From assembly GCF_000375425.1 (NCBI RefSeq), contig NZ_AQXG01000002.1, positions 389,712 to 453,711 on the forward strand: a stretch of DNA of 64,000 nucleotides. Direction: 5' to 3'. This document shows positions 23,655 to 33,385 of the stretch, piece after piece. The position numbers and the translations under genes were made by a program. Source of the stretch: Gracilimonas tropica DSM 19535 (GTDB lineage Bacteria; Bacteroidota; Rhodothermia; Balneolales; Balneolaceae). The notes under the pieces are model-generated. The model was given only the letters and a program-made list of their open reading frames with translations. It was not told the origin of the DNA and did no database searches. Every line of letters begins with the position of its first letter. Position 1 is the stretch's first letter.

Positions 23655-25139
23655 TCAAAAATCATCGAATTCGTTATCGTCCATATCTCCAAGAGAAGAA
23701 AACATGGATCCTAACATATCAGAGTACAATGTTTGATCATCAAGATCTTGTTTACTAAGCATAGAATTCTGATGCAAGGCTTCAAGAACAAGATCCATCC
23801 AAACCAAAAGTTCGCCTTCTGAAGCTTTTTTGGCATATTTCTGAACAACTTCTTTTAATCCTTCCACACTTTCCAGTACGTGTTTATACTCTTTATTGGA
23901 GAGTGTATCAGAAATATTGACCTCATTTCCATCGGCAAACCAATCCATGATTGCCTTATATTTTTCTTTTTGATCTTCTGACTTACTTTGAGGATCCGGA
24001 AAATATCTTTTGAAAGTTTTACTGATCGCCTTACCTAAAATATGTTTGGCTACGTTGATCGCTCCTTCTTGTTCACCCTCATATACCAATTCTATCTTTC
24101 CGGTGAGGGCGGGAACCATGTGATAAAGATCTGCGATCCTTACCGATGTTTCGTCTTCACCATTCAGTATGGCCCGACGTTCAGCGGATGAAACCACCTG
24201 CTCCAATGCCGTGATGGTCATTCGGGTTGAAACTCCACTTTTTTGGTCTACATACTCAGAATCCCTGGCTTCAAATGCAGCTTGTTCCACTACTTCTCTG
24301 AACAGATCCGGGATCATGACCTTTACCCCGCTTTCCCTTTCTTGCCATGCTTCTTGTTTGGTGATGTTTACACCAATGGAAATTTCCTTGGGGTAATGCG
24401 TGATAATCTGAGAGTCAATTCGGTCTTTAAGCGGCGTAATGATATTACCACGGTTGGTATAATCTTCCGGATTAGCAGAAAATGCCATGGATACATCCAG
24501 CGGAATTCTAACATTGAATCCCCTGATCTGAATATCACGTTCCTGCATGATATTAAGCAGGGCAACCTGAATTCTGGGCTGAAGATCGGGCAATTCATTG
24601 ATCACAAAAATGCCACGGTTGGTTCTTGGTATTAACCCAAAATTGATCACATTTTGGTCGGCCAAGGTCAGTTTCTTGGTTGCTGCTTTAATGGGATCAA
24701 TATCTCCGATCAGATCGGCTACGGCCGTATCGGGGGTAGCTAATTTTTCTCCATATCGATGAGATCTATGCAGCCATTCTATAGGGGTTTCATCTCCTTT
24801 TTCAGCAATCAAATCCCTCGCATATTTTGAAAGCGGATTGTAGGGATCATCATTGATCTCCGAACCTTTCACAATGGGAATGTACTCGTCCAGGAAGTTG
24901 ACCATCATGCGCAGGATACGAGTTTTCGCCTGTCCGCGCAGCCCAAGCAGAATCATATCATGCTTGGATAATAGCGCATGTTGTATTTGAGGCAAGACGG
25001 TCTTTTCGTATCCCAGAATACCTGGAAAAAGTTCTTCCTTATCTCTGATCTTTTGAATGAGATTTTTGCGAATTTCTTCCTTAACTGAAACCGATTTCCA
25101 TCCACTCTTTTTAAGCTCGCCTATGGTCGTAGCTTTCAT
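23655..25139 (-). CDS. MoxR/ChlI-like AAA+ ATPase
   Basis: A 494-residue cytoplasmic ATPase related to magnesium-chelatase subunit I. The modified Walker A GLRGQAKTRILR is near 66-77, with sensor elements FVINELPDLQPRIQVALLNIMQERD (split here as FVINELPD then PRIQVALLN) and AFSANPEDYTNRG. The C-terminal half (about 290-494) is a helical domain without motifs known to me. Such ATPases often work with a von Willebrand factor A partner, but no such gene lies nearby. It is on the same strand as pabB, 65 bases downstream. Confidence 0.8.
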   Translation of the reverse strand: MKATTIGELKKSGWKSVSVKEEIRKNLIQKIRDKEELFPGILGYEKTVLPQIQHALLSKHDMILLGLRGQAKTRILRMMVNFLDEYIPIVKGSEINDDPYNPLSKYARDLIAEKGDETPIEWLHRSHRYGEKLATPDTAVADLIGDIDPIKAATKKLTLADQNVINFGLIPRTNRGIFVINELPDLQPRIQVALLNIMQERDIQIRGFNVRIPLDVSMAFSANPEDYTNRGNIITPLKDRIDSQIITHYPKEISIGVNITKQEAWQERESGVKVMIPDLFREVVEQAAFEARDSEYVDQKSGVSTRMTITALEQVVSSAERRAILNGEDETSVRIADLYHMVPALTGKIELVYEGEQEGAINVAKHILGKAISKTFKRYFPDPQSKSEDQKEKYKAIMDWFADGNEVNISDTLSNKEYKHVLESVEGLKEVVQKYAKKASEGELLVWMDLVLEALHQNSMLSKQDLDDQTLYSDMLGSMFSSLGDMDDNEFDDF

Positions 25140-25204
25140 TCTCTTCTCGTTATGAAATGAAGATTTTTGTTTGTTGTGTGTTCATAACCTTCATCTTCGA
25201 TACT

Positions 25205-26476
25205 TCATTCAGGCTTTCTCTCATTTTGCAAAATATTTGTGATTGCCTTTGCCTTCACCCAGGTTTCTTCCCATTCTGCGGCGGGATCCGAATCGCTGGT
25301 AATGGCACCTCCCACCGGATAGCATAATCTATTGCCTTGAATTAAAGCCGTTCTGATAACCACATTGAAATCAAAATCATCATCTGGACGGAAGTAACCT
25401 ATTGCCCCTGAGTAAATACCCCGTTTATAATCTTCATAATGTTCTATGGCTTTCATTGCGGCTATTTTTGGGGCGCCGGTCATAGAACCCATCGGAAAAC
25501 ATGCTTTTATAACTTCTAAACTTTTCACGGTTTCTTCAACCCGGCATTCTACCGTAGACACCATCTGATGCACCGTCTCAAAACTTTGGATCTCAAATAA
25601 ATTGGAAACCTTCACTGAGTTTTTCATAGCAATCCTGCTCAGGTCATTTCGTACAAGATCCACGATCATCAGGTTTTCGGCACGCTCTTTTTCCGATTCC
25701 TTCAGGTTTATCAGTGAATGATCTGACTCTTCCTGTCGGGATGCGGTCCCTTTTATGGGCTGCGACCACACCCGGCTCCCATTCCGGGCTAAAAATCGTT
25801 CCGGAGAGGCGCTGCAAATATCAATTCCATCCATATGAATATAGCCTCCAAAAGGAACCGGCCCTGCTTTTTTCATGGCTTGATATAACTCGAAAGGTTC
25901 CCCATCAAAGGAAAACTCCAGCGCATGCGATAAGTTTATCTCATAATACTTGCCTTCGTAGATATCTTTTTTAGCCTGATCAATCAGGTTCATGTATTTA
26001 TTTTTGTCGATCCTTTTTCCCGGGTGAACCTTGAATCCTGAAAATTGCGGAATTTGTGTTATATCAGGCATCTCCCCCTTGATCACTCTTATCTTTCCGT
26101 CCAGCTTGATTTCGAGTAACAGACCTGGGTTCATAAAAAAAAGATCGGGAGCTTCAACAAGTTCATTATTTTCGGAGTGCAGGTCTTCCAGTGAGTTCTT
26201 CATATCATAGCCAAAATAACCGAACAGCCAATCTTGCGCTTCTTCCTTAAATGCTTGAAAAGCCTCCCATGCATTGGCTTCGAAACTTGCCGTTTCTTCT
26301 CTTTTCTGAACCTGGATCCTGTTTCCCCAAGCTTTGATCCACTCCACAGGGTTTGCGGCAAGGTAACTCTTTGTACTTGCCGGGTGATCCTGCATCTGCG
26401 ATTCCAATAACACGACCGGTCCGGTTTCCCGTAATTTCCTGACAAGCTGCGATATGTATTGTTCTGAAGTGCTCAT
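25205..26476 (-). CDS. pabB: Aminodeoxychorismate synthase component I
   Basis: A 423-residue chorismate-binding enzyme for folate synthesis. With a glutamine amidotransferase it converts chorismate to 4-amino-4-deoxychorismate. The PIKGTASR motif with the active-site lysine favours PabB over anthranilate synthase TrpE. Other signature parts are NLMIVDLVRNDL, SMTGAPKIAAMKAIE, GAIGYF and GGAITSDSDPAAEWEET. Neither the amidotransferase PabA nor the lyase PabC is in this window. It is divergent from pyrD, the start codons being 43 bases apart. Confidence 0.88.
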   Translation of the reverse strand: MSTSEQYISQLVRKLRETGPVVLLESQMQDHPASTKSYLAANPVEWIKAWGNRIQVQKREETASFEANAWEAFQAFKEEAQDWLFGYFGYDMKNSLEDLHSENNELVEAPDLFFMNPGLLLEIKLDGKIRVIKGEMPDITQIPQFSGFKVHPGKRIDKNKYMNLIDQAKKDIYEGKYYEINLSHALEFSFDGEPFELYQAMKKAGPVPFGGYIHMDGIDICSASPERFLARNGSRVWSQPIKGTASRQEESDHSLINLKESEKERAENLMIVDLVRNDLSRIAMKNSVKVSNLFEIQSFETVHQMVSTVECRVEETVKSLEVIKACFPMGSMTGAPKIAAMKAIEHYEDYKRGIYSGAIGYFRPDDDFDFNVVIRTALIQGNRLCYPVGGAITSDSDPAAEWEETWVKAKAITNILQNERKPE

Positions 26477-26519
26477 GATCTAAGGCGTTCGAGTATACGG
26501 GTTCTCCCGCTCTTTTTGA

Positions 26520-27599
26520 ATGCTTTTTCGTATCATTGTCCTCATGATTTATAAAAAACTGATACGCCCCCTTTTATTTCAACAAGATGCTGAAAGTGCC
26601 CATGAATTGGCTCTCAAACTTGCATCCAAAACAAATCATTCTCCATTTCTTTCAGAGCTCGCAAAAGCTTTTTATGGATTAGAGACGCCCAAACTTGAAC
26701 AAAAGATCTTCGGGCTAACTTTTCCAAACCCCATAGGACTTGCAGCCGGTTTTGACAAGAATGGAACAACCCCCAAAGCTATGCAGGCATTAGGCTTTGG
26801 TTTTGTGGAAATTGGAAGTGTAACCGCCCGCTCTTCTGAGGGCAATCCCAAGCCAAGGGCTTTTAGGCTTCCGGAGGATGAATCTTTGATCAACCGCATG
26901 GGATTAAATAATGACGGAGTTGATGCGGTATGCAACCGGCTTCATGGACTTCATTTAGAAGTTCCCCTTGGAATCAACATAGCGAAGACCAATGATGCTT
27001 CTATTCACGGTGATGAGGCCATAAGAGATTACCTTTACAGCTACGAGAAAGTGCAGGATCTGGCGGATTATGTTACAGTAAATATTTCATGTCCCAACAC
27101 CGGTGAGGGAAAAACATTTGAAGACCCTCAGGCTCTGGAAGATCTTCTTGCGGCACTTCGGCCCGGAGCAGAAGGCAGAGCCCCTACGCTGGTCAAATTC
27201 ACCGTAGATATAGAAAAAGAGCCTTTGGAAAAACTGATCCTGATCTGTGAAGAACACCATGTTTCGGGTTATGTGGCAACAAATACATCATCCAACAGGG
27301 CAGGACTTGAAACATCCGAACACGAGCTTCAGCTGATCGGAAATGGAGGATTAAGTGGCCGGGCCATCCAACAACGAAGCACTCAAGTGGTACAGTGGAT
27401 CAGCGAAATAACCGAGGGGAAAAGACCCATAATCGGAGTAGGCGGCATCCATGACGTTGAATCAGCTTTGGAAAAACTGGAAGCAGGAGCTTCTCTTCTG
27501 CAGCTTTACTCGGGAATGATCTACGAAGGGCCCGGATTGGTTCGGTTAATCAAAAAAGGATTAATCCAAAGGGGTGTTAATTTCTCAGCTGAAAAGTAA
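26520..27599 (+). CDS. pyrD: Dihydroorotate dehydrogenase, class 2
   Basis: A membrane-associated flavoenzyme of 359 residues that oxidises dihydroorotate to orotate using quinone in pyrimidine synthesis. The N-terminal helical extension (about 1-45) that contacts the membrane marks class 2. Motifs: NPIGLAAGFDKNG, EIGSVTARSSEGNPKPR, NRMGLNNDG, VNISCPNTGEG with the catalytic serine region, and GVGGIHDVESALEKLEAGA (FMN phosphate). An internal ATG at 26544 is an alternative start. The last 23 bases overlap the convergent lipoprotein gene. Confidence 0.95.
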   Translation: MLFRIIVLMIYKKLIRPLLFQQDAESAHELALKLASKTNHSPFLSELAKAFYGLETPKLEQKIFGLTFPNPIGLAAGFDKNGTTPKAMQALGFGFVEIGSVTARSSEGNPKPRAFRLPEDESLINRMGLNNDGVDAVCNRLHGLHLEVPLGINIAKTNDASIHGDEAIRDYLYSYEKVQDLADYVTVNISCPNTGEGKTFEDPQALEDLLAALRPGAEGRAPTLVKFTVDIEKEPLEKLILICEEHHVSGYVATNTSSNRAGLETSEHELQLIGNGGLSGRAIQQRSTQVVQWISEITEGKRPIIGVGGIHDVESALEKLEAGASLLQLYSGMIYEGPGLVRLIKKGLIQRGVNFSAEK

Positions 27600-30309
27600 T
27601 TGGGCACTCAACCGAAATCGCCTGGCCACCACTCAAAACCGGTTCAAAGGAAACACCCGCTGAAAGAACTTCCTCAAATGCCATCTTTAGCTCATCGGAA
27701 ATATCTTCGGTCTGCAGCTCATAGCTTTCTAATACACCTCTCTGATTTACCCTAAAGAGATAGGTGATCTCAGTATTTTCCAACTGACCGGTTATGTTCA
27801 GCCGGTCAATAAATGATTGCATTCCTCCCCGGATCTCCAAAGACACCCCCACTTCCTCACAACTCATATATTCTCCTTCCATCGCTTGCGGCTCAGGATC
27901 CTGCTCTATTGTTGGGCCTTCCTCCAATTGTTCTTCTTTTTCAGGAACCTTCAGTTCTTTGCTCAAACGCTCCACACGAGTGCGTATTGAAGAGTCGTTA
28001 TACTCTGACAAGAAAAGGTTGATCGTTGAACGGGCACTGTCCCAATTCGCACCATAGTATGGGAAGTCTTTGGAAAAATCGGGCTGCTCAAGGGTCGAGT
28101 CTACAAAGGCCCGATAATCCGATCTTTGATCTGCGGTGAGTGCAGAAGTGGTATCAGATAAAATTTTTCTAAGTGAATCTTGTCTGAATTGAAAATCAGC
28201 AAGCTTATCATTCCAGCGACTTCGGCTATTCACCCATGCATCCAAATTTTCCTGATAGGATTCATTTTCCTTTCCGGCCTTCATATATAATTCAATAGCC
28301 TCAAAAAGAGCACGTGGAGCTATTCGGTGGTTCCCATTATTCAACGCAAAAGATCTCAGTGAATCAGCTTTAACTGTAGTTGATATCGAGTCGAGATCAG
28401 TAATCTGCTGATACAGGCGAAGCACATTAACCGAATCAGTCTGCTGTTCCGGTAACTCCAGCTCATAGGTTTCCGCAATTTGTTGTGCATATTCTGAATT
28501 TGGATACAATTCAACGAGCTTCCGGGCGTAAAAAATTGCTTCTTCCCTATTCTCAAGGCTTGCATATAATTCAGAGAGAGAATACAGGGATACCATATTG
28601 ACACTTTCAGAAGACGGATTGTCGATTGCCTTTTTAAAATAATGGATGGCACTATCGGGCATTTCAAGAGATAGAAACAAAAGGTTGCCCAATTCATACT
28701 GAGAAGCGGCGATCAGTTTTCTCACAGAGTCCTGCTCTTGCGGTTCAAAAGGGATAGCGCTAAGATCAATTCTGACGCTGGCGATCTCCGACTCTTGTCC
28801 ATTGCCGGAACCTTGCAATGCATTTTCCTCATTATTAATGGTAGAATAATCTATCAGCTCTTCCACTCTCCAGTTATCCGCCAATGGCCTGTTTCCCCAA
28901 ATAGCACGAAACTGCTGACGGGCATTCTCTTGCATCCCGGGATTGTTAGAATTAAGGAAACCGTTTGTCAGATTTGCTGCTTCCTGGGTCTCGTCGGTAT
29001 TTACATTTACCAATTGGTTTTGTTGATCTTGCCGTTGCTCCTGGAGCCTTCTAAGCTCCTCAAGCTTTTGTTCTTTCAGCTTAACCAATACCGAGTCAAA
29101 TTCTTCTTTATTCATTTGACCCAAGCGAAGTAAACTATCCTGAAGGGCAATATCGCTCTTTAAACGAGCATAATTTCCAAACGATTCCGCCAATTCACGT
29201 GCCCTGAAATCTTCGGGTAATTTATCCGCTGATACATTACGTTGAGCAGCGGAATCGTAGTAGGCTGCAGCTTTTGTAAAATCATTTTTCTGAAACCGAT
29301 AAATTTCAGCCAACCCATAATATGATCGTGCGGCAATCTCAGCACTGGGATTGCTTAAGCGATTTCTAAGTACATTATTATACGAACGAATAGCTTTCTC
29401 AAATTCTCCCCGCTCATGCTGAGTTCGAGCAAGTTCAAAATCTAACTCAGCTTTATAATCAAGATTCTTATCATCCCGTACCATGTCATTAAAAATACGG
29501 TAAGCGACTTCATTTCTGCCAAGTTCCCGCGCAACTTCAGCTTTCTTTCGCTGTGCCAGATACTGAATTCTATATTCTACATAGTGATTTTTTACGTTGT
29601 CATAAGCTTCAAAAGCCGCTTCAATATTGCCGATGCGCTCATATACCTGGCCCAGCAGAAAATACCCACGCTCGCGATATTCCTTCTTACTTAGCTTAGG
29701 CAACGCTTCGGTAAGTTCATTGGCTGCTGTTTGCCAATTTTTCATTTGGACATGATGCTGAGCCAATAAAAGTTTGGCCTCAGCTCTTCTTTGGTCACTC
29801 CATATCTCATCCTGTAACGAAAGCTGCTCCGAGAGAAAAGCGATGCCTTCATTATATAATTCCATATCGAGCAGTACCCGCCCCTGCCATAATATTGATT
29901 CCTGCTGCAGCTCTGCATTTTTAGTAGTTACAAACAGCTCCTTGAATTTCTGATCGGCAGAAAAATACTCTTGCCGAAAATAATAGGATTTACCGATCAG
30001 GCCAATGGCATCATCCACCCATTTGGAGTCCTCGTAACGACGCAGAATATCTGCTCCCTTTTGAATGGCTTTGTCAAAATCCTGTGCCCCGGCGTTTACA
30101 GGTTTGGGATGCACCCTGATGGGTTGAAGAGGGTTATAATCGCGCGGCTGATCCAGGTTTTTTTTCAACCCGGCCTGATAGCTTTGTTTTGCGTTATAAT
30201 AGGTATTGTAATAGGCATTAAAATTTGTCCATCTCGACTGGAATGTACTTTTACATCCGGTCATAACGAATACAATCAATAAACCTAAAACAATGCTGCG
30301 GTAGTTCAT
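27577..30309 (-). CDS. TPR lipoprotein resembling SprE/PorW of type IX secretion
   Basis: A 910-residue predicted lipoprotein with the lipobox VMTGC (Cys19). The WTNFNAYYNTYYNAKQSYQ stretch after the signal and the RAIWGNRPLADNWR segment near 490 are recurrent in SprE/PorW proteins needed for T9SS and gliding. Many TPR-like helix pairs fill about 75-400 and 530-660. The final 100 residues, with TYLFRVNQRGVLESYEL, resemble a TonB C-terminal-like domain and are unusual. It follows pyk by 22 bases on the same strand (one operon). The T9SS assignment is by motif resemblance; the secreted protein at 15307 supports a working T9SS. Confidence 0.75.
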   Translation of the reverse strand: MNYRSIVLGLLIVFVMTGCKSTFQSRWTNFNAYYNTYYNAKQSYQAGLKKNLDQPRDYNPLQPIRVHPKPVNAGAQDFDKAIQKGADILRRYEDSKWVDDAIGLIGKSYYFRQEYFSADQKFKELFVTTKNAELQQESILWQGRVLLDMELYNEGIAFLSEQLSLQDEIWSDQRRAEAKLLLAQHHVQMKNWQTAANELTEALPKLSKKEYRERGYFLLGQVYERIGNIEAAFEAYDNVKNHYVEYRIQYLAQRKKAEVARELGRNEVAYRIFNDMVRDDKNLDYKAELDFELARTQHERGEFEKAIRSYNNVLRNRLSNPSAEIAARSYYGLAEIYRFQKNDFTKAAAYYDSAAQRNVSADKLPEDFRARELAESFGNYARLKSDIALQDSLLRLGQMNKEEFDSVLVKLKEQKLEELRRLQEQRQDQQNQLVNVNTDETQEAANLTNGFLNSNNPGMQENARQQFRAIWGNRPLADNWRVEELIDYSTINNEENALQGSGNGQESEIASVRIDLSAIPFEPQEQDSVRKLIAASQYELGNLLFLSLEMPDSAIHYFKKAIDNPSSESVNMVSLYSLSELYASLENREEAIFYARKLVELYPNSEYAQQIAETYELELPEQQTDSVNVLRLYQQITDLDSISTTVKADSLRSFALNNGNHRIAPRALFEAIELYMKAGKENESYQENLDAWVNSRSRWNDKLADFQFRQDSLRKILSDTTSALTADQRSDYRAFVDSTLEQPDFSKDFPYYGANWDSARSTINLFLSEYNDSSIRTRVERLSKELKVPEKEEQLEEGPTIEQDPEPQAMEGEYMSCEEVGVSLEIRGGMQSFIDRLNITGQLENTEITYLFRVNQRGVLESYELQTEDISDELKMAFEEVLSAGVSFEPVLSGGQAISVECPITFQLRN

Positions 30310-30331
30310 ATCGGGTAATTAACGAATCGAG

Positions 30332-31765
30332 TTACTCAATCGTACTTACTTTTATCATATTGGTGCGGCCGCGTTTTGCAATAGGCATTCCGGTAGCAAC
30401 GATCACCCGGTCACCGGATTTTACCATCCCATTATCTTTCAAATATTGCTCCATCATTTTGACGCTTTTATCTGTGTCAAAAAGCTCATCTAACCTAACC
30501 GAATAAACCCCCCAAACCAAATTCAATTGCCTGCGTACTTTCAGGCTTTCGGTAAAAGCAACAATCGGCACTTTGGGCCTGAACTTGGCAATTCTGCGGG
30601 CTGTGCTCCCTGAATGAGTAATCGTACTGATGGCTTTTGCTTCTACATTGTCTGAAATGCTTACACAAGAGAAGGCCAGCGACTCAATGATCTGTTTTTC
30701 CTTCCATTCAGGTTTCCGGTATTCAAGGCTATTATATAATTGTGGCCTTTTTTCCTCGATCATCCGGCAAATTCTGTCCATTACATTAACTGCTTCCATG
30801 GGGTATTTACCCGCAGCTGTTTCTCCGGAAAGCATGACGGCATCTGTTCCGTCTAATACGGCATTAGCAACATCCGAACTCTCCGCTCTTGTAGGACGTG
30901 GATTATTGATCATGGAATCCAGCATTTGTGTAGCGGTTATCACCGGCTTACCGGCCATACGGCATTTTTCGATGATCATTTTTTGCACAATGGGCACTTC
31001 TTCTGTTGGAATCTCAATACCAAGATCTCCGCGTGCCACCATAATTCCGTCTGCCTCCTCAATGATCTCATCAATCACTTCCAGTGCCTCCGGTTTTTCA
31101 ATTTTGGCGATGATACCTGCCTGACTCCCTGCTGCGCGCACACGAGAAATTATATCTCTTACATCCTTTGCTGATCTCACAAAAGAAAGAGCAATAAGAT
31201 CCACATCTTGTTTGATCCCAAATTCAAGATCTTTAAGATCTTTTTCCGTTAAGGCAGGGATTGAAATACGCACATTTGGCAAGTTCACTCCCTTTCTGGA
31301 TTTAAGCAATCCTCCTACCACAACTTTTGCTTCTAACGAATCAGGCTTTTTATCCGTAACCTTGAACTCAAGGAGTCCGTCATCCAATAAGATCGAATTT
31401 CCGACTTCCGCTTCGTGAAGCAGATTTTTATAATCGATAGGAATTACGGAAGAAGTGCCTTCAACATCCTCTCCTGTAATTTTTATGGTAGAACCTGTCT
31501 CAAGCTGCTGACCTCCTTCTTTCATCTTTCCAACCCGAATCTTAGGACCCTGCAGGTCCATCAGCACAGGTACGCTGTATTGAAACTTCTCAGCAGCATT
31601 ACGAATATGTCGGATGACCTTGGCATGATCCTTATGGCTGCCATGAGAAAAATTAACCCTGGCGACATTCATGCCATGAAGCAGGAGGTCTTCAATTTTT
31701 TCCTGGGTATTACAACTCGGACCGATGGTGCATACAATTTTTGTACGGCGCCTTGCAGATATCAT
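30332..31765 (-). CDS. pyk: Pyruvate kinase
   Basis: A glycolytic enzyme of 477 residues that makes ATP and pyruvate from phosphoenolpyruvate and ADP. Motifs: TKIVCTIGPSC at the start, MNVARVNFSHGS, DLQGPKIRVG, the catalytic lysine segment IIAKIEKPEAL, MVARGDLGIE (metal ligands) and GTDAVMLSGETAAGKYP. The C-terminal domain keeps the allosteric region (ITHSGSTARRIAKFRP). It is co-directional with the SprE-like gene, 22 bases apart. Confidence 0.96.
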   Translation of the reverse strand: MISARRRTKIVCTIGPSCNTQEKIEDLLLHGMNVARVNFSHGSHKDHAKVIRHIRNAAEKFQYSVPVLMDLQGPKIRVGKMKEGGQQLETGSTIKITGEDVEGTSSVIPIDYKNLLHEAEVGNSILLDDGLLEFKVTDKKPDSLEAKVVVGGLLKSRKGVNLPNVRISIPALTEKDLKDLEFGIKQDVDLIALSFVRSAKDVRDIISRVRAAGSQAGIIAKIEKPEALEVIDEIIEEADGIMVARGDLGIEIPTEEVPIVQKMIIEKCRMAGKPVITATQMLDSMINNPRPTRAESSDVANAVLDGTDAVMLSGETAAGKYPMEAVNVMDRICRMIEEKRPQLYNSLEYRKPEWKEKQIIESLAFSCVSISDNVEAKAISTITHSGSTARRIAKFRPKVPIVAFTESLKVRRQLNLVWGVYSVRLDELFDTDKSVKMMEQYLKDNGMVKSGDRVIVATGMPIAKRGRTNMIKVSTIE

Positions 31766-31866
31766 AAAGAGTGTTTATTTAATTGAGTAAGTGATTTCAC
31801 AATGTTGCTAAAGATAGGTTAAATGTGGCAATCATTGTGAAATGATTTTTTAAATATCGAGGTCTT

Positions 31867-33294
31867 ATGATCAAAGTCTTTCAAAACTTCTCTACATATT
31901 TGCTGGCAACCGTATTTATTTCGTTTTTTTTGGCCGGTTGCTCCAATTCTTACATAGAAGATGTGAAGCGTGGAGGAGACTATGCTTACCAACCCGGATT
32001 TCCGGAATTGCGCATTGAAATTGCCGGGTTCATAACTCCTGAAGGACAATCTAAGATCAAAATTGCAGGGACCATTCCTCATAATAGTTTAATCTTCAAA
32101 CAAAGAGATGGGGAGCTAATCGCTGACGTCTCCTTGTTATTTGAGATCAGAAATACAACGGTTGACCAAGTTCGGTCTTCCACTTTTGAGATAGATGTCA
32201 CTAAGGATTTAAATACCAGTGTATTTTCGAATGACCTGTATATGTTTGAAAGAGAGTTTGATGCACAACCCGGTGAATACATTGTAGCGGTATCGGCCAC
32301 GGATAAATCTTCAAAGAAATCAACAGTCCGGAAAGCTGAAGCTTTCATTCCAAATACCAATAATAATGTTACTAACATTACTAATATTCGGCTGCTCAGC
32401 AAGCATGAGGATAACAGTCGAGGGTTTTTCCCGGTTACTACTTATGATGTAAGCTCAGCAGCTGATAGCCTGAGATTCGAATTCCAGGTAACCAACAGCG
32501 ATCCGGAAAAGTCGATTAATTTTCAGGCAAGACTCTTAAAATTTAATGCAGATACAACGGTTGGCCTGCCAATGAGTTTCACCAATCCATCAGCATCAAG
32601 TATTGAGCATAAAGGTATAGACTACAGAGACTTTGAAATTATTCAAAGCACACAAAGGCAGATAAATCGACCCGGAAATGTGACAGTTGAATTTGTATTT
32701 AAAAATCTTGATCGGGGAAACTATCGCTTTGAGGTGGGTACTGCTCTGCCTGAAAAAGGGCCATTGTATAAAGCAAGGGACTTTTCCATTAAAAGCGAAA
32801 ACTACCCTTCTGTAAAAACGCCCCGGGAATTAGCCGCTCCACTCGTGTATTTGATGAAAGACAAGGATCATGAAAAAATGATGGCTATTCAATCGGACGA
32901 TTCACTGAAAGCAGCAATAGACCGCTTTTGGCTCGAAAACATTCAAAATGCCGCACTGGCAAAGAATGTGATCTCTTTATATTACCAGCGAGTGGAAGAA
33001 GCCAATAAACTTTTCTCAAATTTTAAGGAAGGATGGAAAACTGACCGAGGCATGATTTACATTCTATTTGGCCCTCCTCTGGATACCTACCAACGATTGA
33101 GAACGGTCAGATGGTCCTATAAATTCAATGAAGAGGATCCGGAGTACACCTATTACTTCAGGAGTTCCAAAACAAAAACAGACTTTTATCCCTTCGATCA
33201 TTATGTATTACAAAGAAATAATATGTACTTCAGAATTGAGTATCGGATCCGGGAATTATGGCTTTCAGGAAACATCATTAGCCGGAACATTTGA
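31867..33294 (+). CDS. GWxTD-domain lipoprotein, first of three
   Basis: A 475-residue predicted lipoprotein with the lipobox LAGC (Cys25), so outside the cytoplasm. The mature N-terminus begins SNSYIEDVKRGG. Residues about 35-290 look like two or more beta domains. The C-terminal GWxTD domain spans about 300-470, with the signature GWKTDRGMIYILFGPP beginning at 389, preceded by YYQRVEEANKLFSNFKE. The domain is widespread in Bacteroidota and Acidobacteriota; no function is established. It starts 92 bases before a SusC gene and probably belongs to that locus. Two paralogs follow at 38361 and 39817. Confidence 0.85.
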   Translation: MIKVFQNFSTYLLATVFISFFLAGCSNSYIEDVKRGGDYAYQPGFPELRIEIAGFITPEGQSKIKIAGTIPHNSLIFKQRDGELIADVSLLFEIRNTTVDQVRSSTFEIDVTKDLNTSVFSNDLYMFEREFDAQPGEYIVAVSATDKSSKKSTVRKAEAFIPNTNNNVTNITNIRLLSKHEDNSRGFFPVTTYDVSSAADSLRFEFQVTNSDPEKSINFQARLLKFNADTTVGLPMSFTNPSASSIEHKGIDYRDFEIIQSTQRQINRPGNVTVEFVFKNLDRGNYRFEVGTALPEKGPLYKARDFSIKSENYPSVKTPRELAAPLVYLMKDKDHEKMMAIQSDDSLKAAIDRFWLENIQNAALAKNVISLYYQRVEEANKLFSNFKEGWKTDRGMIYILFGPPLDTYQRLRTVRWSYKFNEEDPEYTYYFRSSKTKTDFYPFDHYVLQRNNMYFRIEYRIRELWLSGNIISRNI

Positions 33295-33385
33295 TCGTTC
33301 CAAGCTGAATGTTAAAATTTGTTTCTCTTACCTTATATAATTAATATTCACATTCCTTATAAACAATCAATCAAACGAGGTAAAT

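Noticed and set aside
23655..25139. Magnesium chelatase subunit for chlorophyll synthesis
   Set aside because: No chlorophyll or cobalamin genes are near and the protein is longer than ChlI; MoxR/ChlI-like ATPase is the safer label.
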